A DNA stretch of 64,000 nucleotides, taken from assembly GCA_015056125.1 (NCBI GenBank), contig SVGW01000002.1, positions 1-64,000 on the forward strand, given 5' to 3'. The stretch comes from Clostridiales bacterium. Its GTDB lineage: Bacteria > Bacillota > Clostridia > Christensenellales > Aristaeellaceae. This document shows, in pieces, positions 40,522-49,089 of the stretch (position 1 is its first letter; the number at the start of each line of letters is the position of its first letter). A model generated the notes under the pieces. The model saw nothing but the letters and a program-made list of their open reading frames with translations. It did no database searches and was not told the origin of the DNA. The position numbers were made by a program, and so were the translations under genes.

Positions 40522-41379
40522 TTAAAATACCATATCCTCGTTGCTCCCCCCGGCCTTGCGATACAGGAAAATCACCAGCGCAGTCAGCAGGAGAAGCACC
40601 GTGCTCAGCGCCGCGGCAAAGGGCAGATCCCGGCTTTTAAGCAATTCATCGTGCACCAGATTGCCCCAGAGCACCGTGTTGGCCCCGCCCAGAATATCGG
40701 AAAGGAAAATCAATCCCACCGAGGGAAGGAAGGTGAGCACGCAGGCGGCCAATAAGGAGGGCAGGGCCATGGGAAGGGTAACGGTAAAAAATGCTTTGGC
40801 CGGGGAGGCCCCCAGATCCCGGGCGGCTTCCACCTTGGTCCAGTCCATGCGCTCCATGCCCGTGTAAATGGGCAATATCACAAAGGGAATCATGGCATAC
40901 ACCATGCCCAGCAATACCGCCCCTTCAGTATAGAGCAGCTTCAAGGGCTTTTTGATTAATCCCAGCATCTGCAAAAACTGATTGATGGGACCGTTAGCAT
41001 ATAAAAGAATCTTCCATCCGTAAATCCGAATCAACGCATTGGTCCAAAACGGGGCGATGATCAGAAGCATCAGCCACAGCCGTGCCTTGGGGCTGGCCTT
41101 GGCCATAAAATAAGCAAAGGGATAGCCCAGCAAAAGAGAAATCAAGGTGGTCAGCCCCGCCAAACGCACCGACAGCCACAGCACCTTCACATACTTGGGA
41201 TCAAAGAGCCGGGCGTAGCTTTCCCCGGTCACTTCCCCGGTGACGGTGAGGGCGTCGCCCCTGCCAAGAAGGGACAGGCCCACAATATATAGCAGCGCAA
41301 TGCCCACAAATACCGCCGCCCACAGTTGCATGGGCAGGGCCAGCAGCGCCTGAGATTTTACGCGGCGATTATTTTTCAT
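40522..41379 (-). CDS. potB: Spermidine/putrescine-type ABC permease PotB
   Basis: ATG 41379 follows GGAGGCGCAGG and overlaps the end of potA by 11 bases. The 285-residue protein has six membrane helices, PFWTNALIRIYGWKILL (a PotB signature), and an EAA loop VEAARDLGASPAKAFFTVTLPMALPSLLAACVLTFLPSVGLIFLSDILGGANTVLWGNLV. It forms the channel with PotC. Confidence 0.92.
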   Translation of the reverse strand: MKNNRRVKSQALLALPMQLWAAVFVGIALLYIVGLSLLGRGDALTVTGEVTGESYARLFDPKYVKVLWLSVRLAGLTTLISLLLGYPFAYFMAKASPKARLWLMLLIIAPFWTNALIRIYGWKILLYANGPINQFLQMLGLIKKPLKLLYTEGAVLLGMVYAMIPFVILPIYTGMERMDWTKVEAARDLGASPAKAFFTVTLPMALPSLLAACVLTFLPSVGLIFLSDILGGANTVLWGNLVHDELLKSRDLPFAAALSTVLLLLTALVIFLYRKAGGSNEDMVF

Positions 41380-42463
41380 CCTGCGCCTCCCATGGCACCA
41401 AAGCGGCAGAAGCCGTATCCCACCAGGCATGCACAGGGCTTCCCACCGGGCAATCCTGTTTATTTTCTGCCTGGCGCTGGGCCGTGAGCCGCTGGCCTCC
41501 GGCAAGCTCAATCACCGCCCGCTGTACGCCGCCGGCATATTCATGCTCCACCACCATCCCGGGAACGGAAAAGCCATCCGGTGCTTCCAAGGCATAATAC
41601 AGCCGTTCTACCCGCACGCAAAGGGCGGCCTCGCTTCCTTCCTTTAAGCCATTTTTATTGGCGCAGGGCAGCTTCATACCATTGGCAGCCAGCACGGCCC
41701 TTTCCCCATCCGCGCTTTCCACCACGCCCCGGATCAGATTGCTCTGGCCGATAAAAGTGGCGGCAAACCGGGATTGGGGAGCATCGTAAAGTTCTTTCGG
41801 GGTGCCAAGCTGCACAAAACGGCCGCTTTCCATCAGGGCAATGCGATCGGAAAGATTCAGGGCTTCCTCCTGATCGTGGGTGATATAGAGGAAGGTGATC
41901 CCCAATTCCCGCTGCATGCGCTTGAGTTCCTTATGCATATGGCGGCGAAGATGCATATCCAATGCGCTCAATGGCTCATCCAATAGCAGCACCCGGGGCC
42001 TGAGCACCAGAGACCTTGCCAGGGCCACCCGCTGCTTCTGCCCGCCGGAAAGCTGATCGGGCATGCGCTTTTCCACGCCCTCCAGCTTCACCAACGCAAG
42101 GGCTTCCTTTACCCGGGTAGCAATTTCTTTCTTTTCCGCGCCCCGTATCCTGAGCCCATAGCCCACGTTTTTTTCCACATTCATGTGGGGAAACAGCGCC
42201 AGATTCTGAAACACCGTATTCACCGGGCGCTTTTCCGGAGGCAGATCATTGATGACCTGCCCATCCAGGATCACCTGGCCCTCATCCGGATTTTCCAGCC
42301 CGGCGATCACCCGCAGCGCCGTGGTTTTTCCGCAGCCGGAAGGGCCCAGCAGGGTGAGAAATTCTCCGGGCATCACCTCAAGGTCAATGCCCCCCAGGGC
42401 TTCCACATTCCCAAAGCGCTTTTGAATCCCGCGCAGGGTCAAAATCGGCGTTTTATCGTCCAT
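41369..42463 (-). CDS. potA: Spermidine/putrescine-type ABC ATPase PotA
   Basis: The 364-residue ATPase has Walker A GPSGCGKT (40-47), PVNTVFQNLALFPHMNVEKNVGYGL, signature LSGGQKQRVALARSLV, Walker B VLLLDEPLSALD, switch ITHDQEEALNLSDRIAL, and a C-terminal TOBE domain. It powers polyamine-type uptake with PotBC. The substrate-binding protein PotD is missing from this operon. R1 copy H lies 48 bases upstream of the start, belonging to the dnaB 3' end. Confidence 0.92.
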   Translation of the reverse strand: MDDKTPILTLRGIQKRFGNVEALGGIDLEVMPGEFLTLLGPSGCGKTTALRVIAGLENPDEGQVILDGQVINDLPPEKRPVNTVFQNLALFPHMNVEKNVGYGLRIRGAEKKEIATRVKEALALVKLEGVEKRMPDQLSGGQKQRVALARSLVLRPRVLLLDEPLSALDMHLRRHMHKELKRMQRELGITFLYITHDQEEALNLSDRIALMESGRFVQLGTPKELYDAPQSRFAATFIGQSNLIRGVVESADGERAVLAANGMKLPCANKNGLKEGSEAALCVRVERLYYALEAPDGFSVPGMVVEHEYAGGVQRAVIELAGGQRLTAQRQAENKQDCPVGSPVHAWWDTASAALVPWEAQDEK

Positions 42464-42511
42464 GGCTGCATCTCCCTCGTTTCGTCAAGTATGTACAGGA
42501 GAGAAAAAATG

Positions 42512-42572
42512 AAAGGCTTTCTTTGGAAGAGCGCGAGAAACCTTTCTTTCTCCTGAAAGAAAGGTTTCTCGC
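42512..42572 (-). repeat. R1 repeat, copy H (subtype II)
   Basis: Perfect 18-bp arms (42533-42550 and 42555-42572, loop TCCT) with a C+T-rich/G+A-rich core; 9 bases after the dnaB stop on the minus strand. The far side reads AAAGGCTTTCTTTGGAAG, like copy C. It lies between dnaB and potA. Confidence 0.88.
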
Positions 42573-42581
42573 AGTCCCCCG

Positions 42582-43934
42582 TCACATAGCCTCGCTGGCC
42601 AGATTGTCAAAGAGGGTGTATTCACCAATAAAGGCCAATTTAATGGTGCCGATGGGGCCGTTTCTCTGCTTGGCCACAATTACCTCTGCGGTATTATCCG
42701 GATTCTCCGCATCGCGGTTGTAGTAAGCTTCCCTGTGGAGAAACATAACCACGTCCGCGTCCTGCTCGATAGAGCCGGAATCGCGAAGGTCCGAAAGCAT
42801 GGGCCTTAAGCCCCCCGCGCCGCGCTTTTCATTGGCACGGGAAAGCTGGGCCAGGGCCACCAGGGGCACATTCAATTCCTTGGCGATGGCTTTTAGGCTT
42901 CTGGAAATTTCGCTCACTTCCACCTGTCGGCTCTCCGCCTTTTTATCCGAGCCCATGAGCTGCAGATAGTCCACCATGATCATATCCAGGCCATGATCCA
43001 TCATCAGCCTGCGGCAGCGGGAGCGCATCTGGCCGGGGGTTAAGCCGGAGGTGTCGTCGATATAGATGCCGCTGGCAGCCAGGGGCGCCAGGGTGCGGGC
43101 CAATTTCAGCCAATCCTCATCCCGAAGGGTGCCTTTGCGCACAGACTGGAGATTCACCCGGGCATCGCCGCACAAAAGGCGCATGGCAATCTGCTCCCGG
43201 GGCATTTCGCAGCTGAAAAAGGCCACCTTCTTGCCCTTGCGGGCAGCATTAGCCAGCATATTGATGGCAAAGGAGGTTTTACCCATGGAGGGACGGGCGC
43301 CTACCAGCACCAGTTCGCCCCCGTGCAGGCCGGTGAGCAGATTATCCAGGGCATAAAAGCCCGTGGGCACGCCGGATACCCCACCTTTGAGCCGGGCGAA
43401 TTCTTCCATCTGCTCATAGGTAGAGGCCAGCACCTCTTTGATGTGCTTGAGATCCTCTCCCCCGGAGCGCTGCATCACGATATCAAAGATCAGCTTTTCC
43501 GCCATGGAAAGCACTTCGGGCAATTCCTGCTCCTGGGAATAGCTGGCCTGGGAAATTTCCCCGGCGGCGGCAATGAGCCGGCGCAGGGTGGATTTTTCAG
43601 TAACGATGCGGATGTAATAGCGCACGTTGGCGGTGGTGGGTACAAACTGGGTGAGCTCGATTAAATATTCAATTCCTCCCACCCCGGGCAGGGTGCCCCG
43701 GCGGGAAAGCTCGGCGTCCATGGTGACCAGGTCCACCGCCATATTATCCTGGGCCAGGTTCTTGGCCGCATCAAAAATTTCCCGGTGGGCGGGCACATAA
43801 AAATCATCCGCGGTGAGATTTTCCACCGCAGCGCTGACGGCGGCGCCGTCCTGGAGCATGGCGCCCAGCACCGAGCGCTCGGCTTCGGTGCTGTGGGGAG
43901 GCACGGCGGACTGATAAGCAGGCGCGGCTTCCAT
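42582..43934 (-). CDS. dnaB: Replicative DNA helicase DnaB
   Basis: The 450-residue protein starts with the N-terminal DnaB domain (PPHSTEAERSVLGAMLQDGAAV...) and has the RecA-like ATPase core with Walker A GARPSMGKT (212-220), FFSCEMPREQIAMRLLC, DYLQLMGSDKKAESRQVEVSEISRSLKAIAKELNVPLVALAQLSR and DLRDSGSIEQDADVVMFLHRE. It unwinds DNA ahead of the replisome. The ATG touches the stop codon of rplI, so the two are coupled. Confidence 0.96.
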   Translation of the reverse strand: MEAAPAYQSAVPPHSTEAERSVLGAMLQDGAAVSAAVENLTADDFYVPAHREIFDAAKNLAQDNMAVDLVTMDAELSRRGTLPGVGGIEYLIELTQFVPTTANVRYYIRIVTEKSTLRRLIAAAGEISQASYSQEQELPEVLSMAEKLIFDIVMQRSGGEDLKHIKEVLASTYEQMEEFARLKGGVSGVPTGFYALDNLLTGLHGGELVLVGARPSMGKTSFAINMLANAARKGKKVAFFSCEMPREQIAMRLLCGDARVNLQSVRKGTLRDEDWLKLARTLAPLAASGIYIDDTSGLTPGQMRSRCRRLMMDHGLDMIMVDYLQLMGSDKKAESRQVEVSEISRSLKAIAKELNVPLVALAQLSRANEKRGAGGLRPMLSDLRDSGSIEQDADVVMFLHREAYYNRDAENPDNTAEVIVAKQRNGPIGTIKLAFIGEYTLFDNLASEAM

Positions 43935-44387
43935 TTATGCCTCGCCGCCCGTTACGCGCAGGGTCATCTTAGCGCTGATTTCGGGATAGAGCTTCACCAC
44001 TACTTCGCTTTCGCCCACCGTGCGGACGGTTTCAGAAAGCTCGATCTTGCGCTTATCCACTTCCACGCCATGCTGATTCTTCAGGGCCTCGGCCACTTCC
44101 TGGCCGGTGATGGAGCCGTAGAGGCGGCCCTGGGCGCCGCACTTGGCCACCACAGTGATCACCTTGCCCCGCAGGGACGCGGCCTTCTTTTCAGCCTCAT
44201 TGCGGCGCTCCATTTCCCGCTGGCGCTCAGCCGCCTGCTTGCGCTCGATTTCCTTGGCGGCGCCGGGGGTGGCTTCCATAGCCAGCTTCTTGGGGAAAAG
44301 GAAATTCCGGGCGTACCCGTCGCTTACGTTCACGATGTCCTGTTTTTTACCGGTGCCCTTCACATCGGCCAGCAGAATGACTTTCAT
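43935..44387 (-). CDS. rplI: Ribosomal protein bL9
   Basis: The 150-residue protein has the conserved N-terminal [40 protein letters not shown], a long central helix rich in charged residues, and the C-terminal domain [45 protein letters not shown] 44387 has an AGGAGGAA site. The order yybS-rplI-dnaB is classical for Firmicutes, but gdpP, usually between yybS and rplI, is absent. Confidence 0.96.
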   Translation of the reverse strand: MKVILLADVKGTGKKQDIVNVSDGYARNFLFPKKLAMEATPGAAKEIERKQAAERQREMERRNEAEKKAASLRGKVITVVAKCGAQGRLYGSITGQEVAEALKNQHGVEVDKRKIELSETVRTVGESEVVVKLYPEISAKMTLRVTGGEA

Positions 44388-44391
44388 AATA

Positions 44392-45519
44392 TTATTCCTC
44401 CTTTGGTTCTCTGGGCTTGCGCAGCCCGCGGATATTGGTAATCTGGTCAAAGATGCCCACAAAAGGCAATACGGAAAGCCCCAGCAGCAGCCCAGGGATG
44501 ATCACCCGCCAAATGCGCTTTGTGCCCTTTGCCTTTTGCATAAAATTGATCAGGGCCAGGCCCTGGATCACGTAAACGGTGGAGGCGGCCGTGTAGAGAA
44601 TCACGCCGCCCACAGCCAGCGCAGCAGACATGCTGGACTGCATCAGATACCCCGCCACCATAGCAATGCCCACCTGAAGGCCCACGCCCCGGGGGATAAA
44701 CCACAGGCTGAGAGGAGGCATCCCCAGGGTGGGGAAATTCAGCACTTTTTTGCCATCCTCCCGCACGATATAGCTATCCGGTTTTTCATGGCGGAAGGCC
44801 TGCTTTTCGGCGGCAATATACCCAAACCGGATGGGAAGATACAGGCAGCCCATGCCCCCCAGCAGCCCCTGGCCCGCAATCAGGGAGGGAATGAACCCCG
44901 CCAGCATGGCGTTAACCAGCGTGCGAACCGATAAGAGCATATCCGCCCTGGCTGCATCGGAGAGCACCAATATTTCCTCCGTGGATACCAGCATGGTTTC
45001 CTGCATTTCCTGGGGCAGGGTGATCATCCCCATGGCATAGAGCTGATAGAGCATGGTATCGCCCAATTCCCAATGGCCCAGCAGGGAAGCGGCGGCATCT
45101 CCCGCCGCGGTATACAGATCGCCCCCCGCCATGCGCTGCAGCAGCAGATACACAGCAGCCAAAGCCGCGATATGCACCCCGATCATCAGAGGAGCGGCCT
45201 TTTTAAAGGGAATTTTCTGAGAAAACACCAGCGCAAAGGCCACGATAACGGGCAGCACATAAACCGCCGACAAAGTGAGCCCATGATTTCCCAGCAGCAA
45301 ATACATGGAAAACAGCCCGGCAGCGGCGGATACCAGCATCGGCAGCGCGCCGCATACCGTTCCCACCGTGCAAAGGGCCACGGGCAAAAGATAAAGCGCA
45401 AAAAGCACCGCATAAACGCCCGTCAGCGGGGAAAGGGATAACAACAGCATGGGCAAGGATACCGCCAGCGCGCCCACCAGCGCCGCCCGGGGAGATCGGA
45501 TCATGGGAAATTCTTTCAT
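44392..45519 (-). CDS. YybS-type DUF2232 membrane protein
   Basis: A membrane protein of about 375 residues with around eight helices in the DUF2232 pattern and a [14 protein letters not shown]...[21 protein letters not shown] end. ATG 45519 or 45522 follows AAAGGAG closely; a Met at 45504 is another option. Its cellular role is not known; in related genomes it lies in the yybS-gdpP-rplI-dnaB neighbourhood, possibly linked to cell division or sporulation. It ends 4 bases before rplI. Confidence 0.8.
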   Translation of the reverse strand: MKEFPMIRSPRAALVGALAVSLPMLLLSLSPLTGVYAVLFALYLLPVALCTVGTVCGALPMLVSAAAGLFSMYLLLGNHGLTLSAVYVLPVIVAFALVFSQKIPFKKAAPLMIGVHIAALAAVYLLLQRMAGGDLYTAAGDAAASLLGHWELGDTMLYQLYAMGMITLPQEMQETMLVSTEEILVLSDAARADMLLSVRTLVNAMLAGFIPSLIAGQGLLGGMGCLYLPIRFGYIAAEKQAFRHEKPDSYIVREDGKKVLNFPTLGMPPLSLWFIPRGVGLQVGIAMVAGYLMQSSMSAALAVGGVILYTAASTVYVIQGLALINFMQKAKGTKRIWRVIIPGLLLGLSVLPFVGIFDQITNIRGLRKPREPKEE

Positions 45520-45679
45520 CATTACTCCTTTAAGGTGATCCAAAAATCAGCCTAAATCACCACATTGTATTTTACGGTCTCCGGCAGTATTTGTCAACCG
45601 GGGAGCGCCGGAAAATAAAAGCGCAGGGATTTTGCGCCCTTTCTCATCATATTATAATGAAATGCCCCGCGCAATTTTA

Positions 45680-45708
45680 TTGATGGGCGCATGAAATTGT
45701 GCTATAAT
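45680..45708 (+). promoter_or_regulatory. Promoter of the xpaC-telA operon
   Basis: TTGATG (45680-45685), 17 bases, extended -10 TGCTATAAT (TATAAT 45703-45708). A second TATAAT occurs near 45652-45657. The start codon of xpaC is about 145 bases further on, a long leader. Confidence 0.7.
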
Positions 45709-45714
45709 GATTAG

Positions 45715-45813
45715 CGAATTGCGCGATAGGCCCGTAAAGCGCAAAAATGCAGCTTTCAGCGGCGCTTGCGTATGAATGAAGCAAAATCCCTTGCTTTTTT
45801 TCTCCATTCTGCT
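45715..45813 (+). ncRNA. Structured leader or small RNA with terminator before xpaC
   Basis: The promoter at 45680-45708 is followed by a hairpin TTGCGC...GCGCAA, further GC-rich segments that can pair alternatively with it (GCGCTTGCG), and an intrinsic-terminator-like AAGCAA/TTGCTT stem with a run of seven T ending near 45810. The layout suggests an attenuator or a short RNA. It matches no riboswitch class I know. The purely computational nature of this call keeps confidence low. Confidence 0.4.
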
Positions 45814-45853
45814 ATGCTGAATCTGCATTCATATGATAAGGAGTGAACCCCAC

Positions 45854-46528
45854 ATGCAGCAAAAAAAGAAGCAGGCCCGATCCAAAGCATATACCGCTGC
45901 CTTTATTGCCGCGGGCATCGCTGTGGTGCTCTTTTCCCTGATTTTCAAGCTCTACCGCTGGCAGCATTATATTATCGCCACAGGCGTTGCCATTTTGGTA
46001 GGGCGCATTATATTCATCATGGCTCAGGGGGTGGACACCGGCAAAAAAGCCCCCGCCCAGCAGCCCATTCCCAAAACCGGAGATGCGGCAGTGGATTCTC
46101 TGGTGCAAAAAGGCCAGGAAATGCTTTTGCAGATTCGGGAAGAAAATGATCTGATCCCCGATCCCGAGCTTTCTAGGCAGATGGAGCAGCTGGATGACGT
46201 GGCCAACCGCATCTTCCGCACCGTAGCCGAACAGCCCCAGAAGGCTCCTCAAATCCGCCGCTTTATGGATTATTATCTGCCCACCACCCTGAAAATGCTC
46301 CAGGGCTTCCGCAAAATGGACGAGCGCAAAGTGGAAGGAGAAAACGCCGAATCCACCCGCTGGCAGATTCGCCAGGCCATGGACGTGGTGCTCAAGGCCT
46401 TTAATAAGCAATTGGATACCCTGTATCAGGATGATCTATTGGATATTTCCACCGATATCGATGTGCTGGAAACCATGCTGCGCCAGGATGGGCTCATTGA
46501 TTCCGGCATCAAAAATAAAACCAACTAA
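45854..46528 (+). CDS. XpaC-like membrane protein
   Basis: ATG 45854 follows AAGGAGTG. The 224-residue protein has two membrane helices at the N terminus (AYTAAFIAAGIAVVLFSLIFKLY and HYIIATGVAILVGRIIFIMAQG) and the XpaC domain with EMLLQIREENDLIPDPELSRQMEQLDDVANRIFRTV, MDYYLPTTLKMLQGFRKMDER and DIDVLETMLRQDGL. It is always found beside telA in many Firmicutes; function uncertain, linked to resistance to toxic anions and antibiotics. It heads the operon xpaC-telA-lemA-TPM-phosphodiesterase. Confidence 0.85.
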   Translation: MQQKKKQARSKAYTAAFIAAGIAVVLFSLIFKLYRWQHYIIATGVAILVGRIIFIMAQGVDTGKKAPAQQPIPKTGDAAVDSLVQKGQEMLLQIREENDLIPDPELSRQMEQLDDVANRIFRTVAEQPQKAPQIRRFMDYYLPTTLKMLQGFRKMDERKVEGENAESTRWQIRQAMDVVLKAFNKQLDTLYQDDLLDISTDIDVLETMLRQDGLIDSGIKNKTN

Positions 46529-46553
46529 TTCTTTTTGAAAGGGGTTTTCTGCC

Positions 46554-47717
46554 ATGTCTGAAAATCATGCCGCCCATGCCGCCCCCGTTCTCACCCTTGC
46601 CCCCGAAGCCGGGGATAAGCTGATGCTGGAAAAAGCCGTAGATGCGCTGAATGAACTGAAAGCGCCCGCCGCCCCCGATGCCGCCGAAGCTTTGGATGCC
46701 GGCCTTACCGAAGAAGAAAAGGCTCAGGTGGAGGCCTTTGCCAAAACCATCGATCTGACCAACCCCGACCATGTGATGCTCTATGGCGCGGACGCCCAAA
46801 AGAAAATTTCCTCCTTTTCCGATACCGTGCTGGAAGGCGTGCAGACCAAGGATACCGGCGACGTGGGAGATATGCTTTCCGATCTCATCGCCAATCTCAA
46901 AGAATTCAATGTATCCGGCGAAAAGCCCAAGGGGCTTCGCGGCCTGTTTTTTAATGCCAAAAAACAATTGGCCGCCGTGCAGGCGAAATATGAAGACGTA
47001 TCCGCCAATGTAAGCGTCATCGCCGGCAACCTGGAAAAGCACCAGGTGCAATTGCTCAAGGACGTGGCCATGTTCAATCATCTCTATGATATGAACCTCA
47101 CCTACTTCCACGAGCTCACCCTCTATATCGTGGCCGGTGAAAAACGGCTGAAGGAAGTGCGCGATACCGATCTTAAGGCCCTCCAGGACGCCGCCCGGGA
47201 AAGCGGAGACGCCATGGACGCCCAGAAGGCCAACGACCTGGCAGCTCAATGCGATCGCTTTGAAAAGAAGCTCCACGATCTTAAACTCACCCGCCAGGTA
47301 TCCCTCCAGATGGCGCCCCAGATCCGCCTTTTGCAAAATAATAATTCCCTGCTGGTAGAGCGTATTCAGTCCACGCTGGTGAATACCCTGCCTCTGTGGA
47401 AGAATCAGATGGTGCTGGCCCTGGGGCTGCATCATTCCCAGCAGGCCATGCAGGCTCAGCGCGCCGTGACCAATATGACCAATGAACTGCTGAAAAAGAA
47501 CGCTGAAACCCTGAAAATGGGCACCATCGAAACAGCCAAAGAATCCGAGCGGGGCGTGATCGACCTGGAAACGCTGGTGGCCACCAACCAATCCCTGATC
47601 GACACCATCAATGAAGTGGCCCGCATCCAGCAGGAAGGCCGCCAGAAGCGCTTTGAAGCCGAAAAGACCCTGGCCACCATGGAAAAAGAACTGAAGCAAA
47701 AGCTGCTTACGATGTAA
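46554..47717 (+). CDS. telA: TelA-family toxic anion resistance protein
   Basis: The 387-residue protein is largely alpha-helical with the TelA core: FFNAKKQLAAVQAKYEDVSANVSVIAGNLEKHQVQLLKDVAMFNHLYDMNLTYFHELTLYIVAGEKRL, then MAPQIRLLQNNNSLLVERIQSTLVNTLPLWKNQMVLALGLHHSQQA. TelA proteins were found as tellurite resistance determinants; the mechanism is unknown. ATG 46554 follows AAAGGGGTTTTCTGCC, 25 bases after xpaC. Confidence 0.9.
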   Translation: MSENHAAHAAPVLTLAPEAGDKLMLEKAVDALNELKAPAAPDAAEALDAGLTEEEKAQVEAFAKTIDLTNPDHVMLYGADAQKKISSFSDTVLEGVQTKDTGDVGDMLSDLIANLKEFNVSGEKPKGLRGLFFNAKKQLAAVQAKYEDVSANVSVIAGNLEKHQVQLLKDVAMFNHLYDMNLTYFHELTLYIVAGEKRLKEVRDTDLKALQDAARESGDAMDAQKANDLAAQCDRFEKKLHDLKLTRQVSLQMAPQIRLLQNNNSLLVERIQSTLVNTLPLWKNQMVLALGLHHSQQAMQAQRAVTNMTNELLKKNAETLKMGTIETAKESERGVIDLETLVATNQSLIDTINEVARIQQEGRQKRFEAEKTLATMEKELKQKLLTM

Positions 47718-47728
47718 AGGGAAAATTA

Positions 47729-47772
47729 TGCGGGAAGACCTTTCTTTCAGGAGACAGAAAGGCCCTCCCGCA
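47729..47772 (+). repeat. R1-like repeat, copy I (worn, subtype II)
   Basis: The 20-base arms (47729-47748 and 47753-47772) pair at 17 of 20 positions, around AGGA. It starts 11 bases after the telA stop. Two of the mismatches would be G-U if the minus strand were transcribed. No clear tail follows. Confidence 0.6.
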
Positions 47773-47790
47773 AAATAAGGAGGTTGCCCC

Positions 47791-48327
47791 ATGAAATTGC
47801 GTTCCGGCGTGGCTTTTCTGCTGATGCTCTGCCTGGTAATCGCCGCCCTTGGCATCGGTGCATACCAGGGATGGAGCGATGAAAGAAAAGCGGTAGAGGA
47901 AACCTATGCAGGCTTGGAAAAAATGATTCAGGCCCGGGTGGAATCTGCCTATAATCTGATCACGGTGGCCAGCCGCCACCTGCCGGAAACGGATGCACCT
48001 ATGGCTCAACTGATCAGCGCACGGGATATATTGGAAAGCAACGCCGGCCTCCCTCAAAAAGCTGCGGCCAATGAATTGCTTTCCCAAAGCGCCCATCAGA
48101 TCCTCTCTTCCCTTTCGGCTCTTCCCTCTGTGCAAAGCGACAGCAGGGATAAGATGTATGTGGAAAGCTATCTGCCTCAAATGCTGGAGGAAAGCCAAGC
48201 GCGCACGGCAGGCGCCCTCTATAATACCGCTGCCGCCGCCTTTAACCGGGAACTGGAAGAAAGCCTCAGCGGCTTTCTGGCCCGGCTGCTGGGCGTAAAG
48301 CCTGCGGAAGAATTTGTGAGCCCTTAA
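47791..48327 (+). CDS. LemA-like protein
   Basis: The 178-residue protein has an N-terminal membrane helix (GVAFLLMLCLVIAALGIGAY) and a helical domain that follows the LemA pattern: VEETYAGLEKMIQARVESAYNLITVASRHLP, then YLPQMLEESQARTAGALYNTAAAAFNRELEESLSGFLARLLGVKPAEEF, matching the LemA aR-x-x-YN-x-a-x-x-fN segment. It is next to a TPM-domain gene, the usual LemA partner. Function not known, possibly envelope quality control. Confidence 0.78.
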   Translation: MKLRSGVAFLLMLCLVIAALGIGAYQGWSDERKAVEETYAGLEKMIQARVESAYNLITVASRHLPETDAPMAQLISARDILESNAGLPQKAAANELLSQSAHQILSSLSALPSVQSDSRDKMYVESYLPQMLEESQARTAGALYNTAAAAFNRELEESLSGFLARLLGVKPAEEFVSP

Positions 48328-48345
48328 CGAAAGGAGAAAGATACC

Positions 48346-49086
48346 GTGCGCAAATTAACGGCGTTATTTCTGGCATGCCTGCTGCTTGTGTGCTCTCTCT
48401 TTTCTGCCCAGGGCGAAATCCAGTATCCTGCGGCCCAAGGCACAGTGACGGACCTGGCAGGGGTGCTCAGCGATGAAACGGAAAAGGATTTAGCCGCCCT
48501 TTCCACATTGCTGGAAAAAGAAACCAAAGGCCATTTCTACGTAGTCACCCGCCACTTTCTGGGTGGGAAAGAAACCTCCCTCTATGCTCAGGGCCTGTTT
48601 GACCATTGGCAGCTGGGAGAAAACGACGGGCTGCTGCTGATGGTGGTAGGCGAAGAGCGCTTTGCCCTTTTCCTTGGCGAAAACGCGCAAAAAGCCCTGC
48701 CCGGTGAAAGCCGCACCGCTCTGCTTGGCGCTTTCCGCACAGCCTATCTGAATAGGGAATACGACCAGGCCACAGCAGCGCTGGCGTCCTCCCTGGCCAA
48801 TACCCTTTCCCATGCCCAGGGAAAAGCCATTTCCCTTGCCGGCCTCTTTGGCCAGGAAGAAATAAAAGCCACCCCCGCCCCCCAAACCTGGGAACAAATC
48901 CGCCAGGATATGAGCGGGCTGTGGCAGGATATGTTTGGCGAAGTAACCAAAGAAGCGGAAGAATGGAAAGAAGAGCAAAACCGGGAGGAAGTGAAATCCA
49001 ACTGGAAAACCGTCCTCATCTGGGGGCTGGTGATCTATTTCCTGTTCTTTAGAAAAAAGAAACGGAAGAAGAAAAGAAGGCGGTAA
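48346..49086 (+). CDS. TPM-domain (YgcG-type) membrane protein
   Basis: The start is GTG 48346 after AAAGGAGAAAGATACC. The 246-residue protein has a signal peptide, a TPM phosphatase-like domain (TVTDLAGVLSDETEKDLAALSTLLEKETKGHFYVVT..., LGENDGLLLMVVGEERFALFLGENAQKAL), a coiled region and a C-terminal membrane helix (VLIWGLVIYFLFF) ending in a strongly basic tail (RKKKRKKKRRR). The domain faces outward. LemA-TPM pairs are common in Firmicutes. Confidence 0.85.
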   Translation: MRKLTALFLACLLLVCSLFSAQGEIQYPAAQGTVTDLAGVLSDETEKDLAALSTLLEKETKGHFYVVTRHFLGGKETSLYAQGLFDHWQLGENDGLLLMVVGEERFALFLGENAQKALPGESRTALLGAFRTAYLNREYDQATAALASSLANTLSHAQGKAISLAGLFGQEEIKATPAPQTWEQIRQDMSGLWQDMFGEVTKEAEEWKEEQNREEVKSNWKTVLIWGLVIYFLFFRKKKRKKKRRR

Positions 49087-49089
49087 GCC

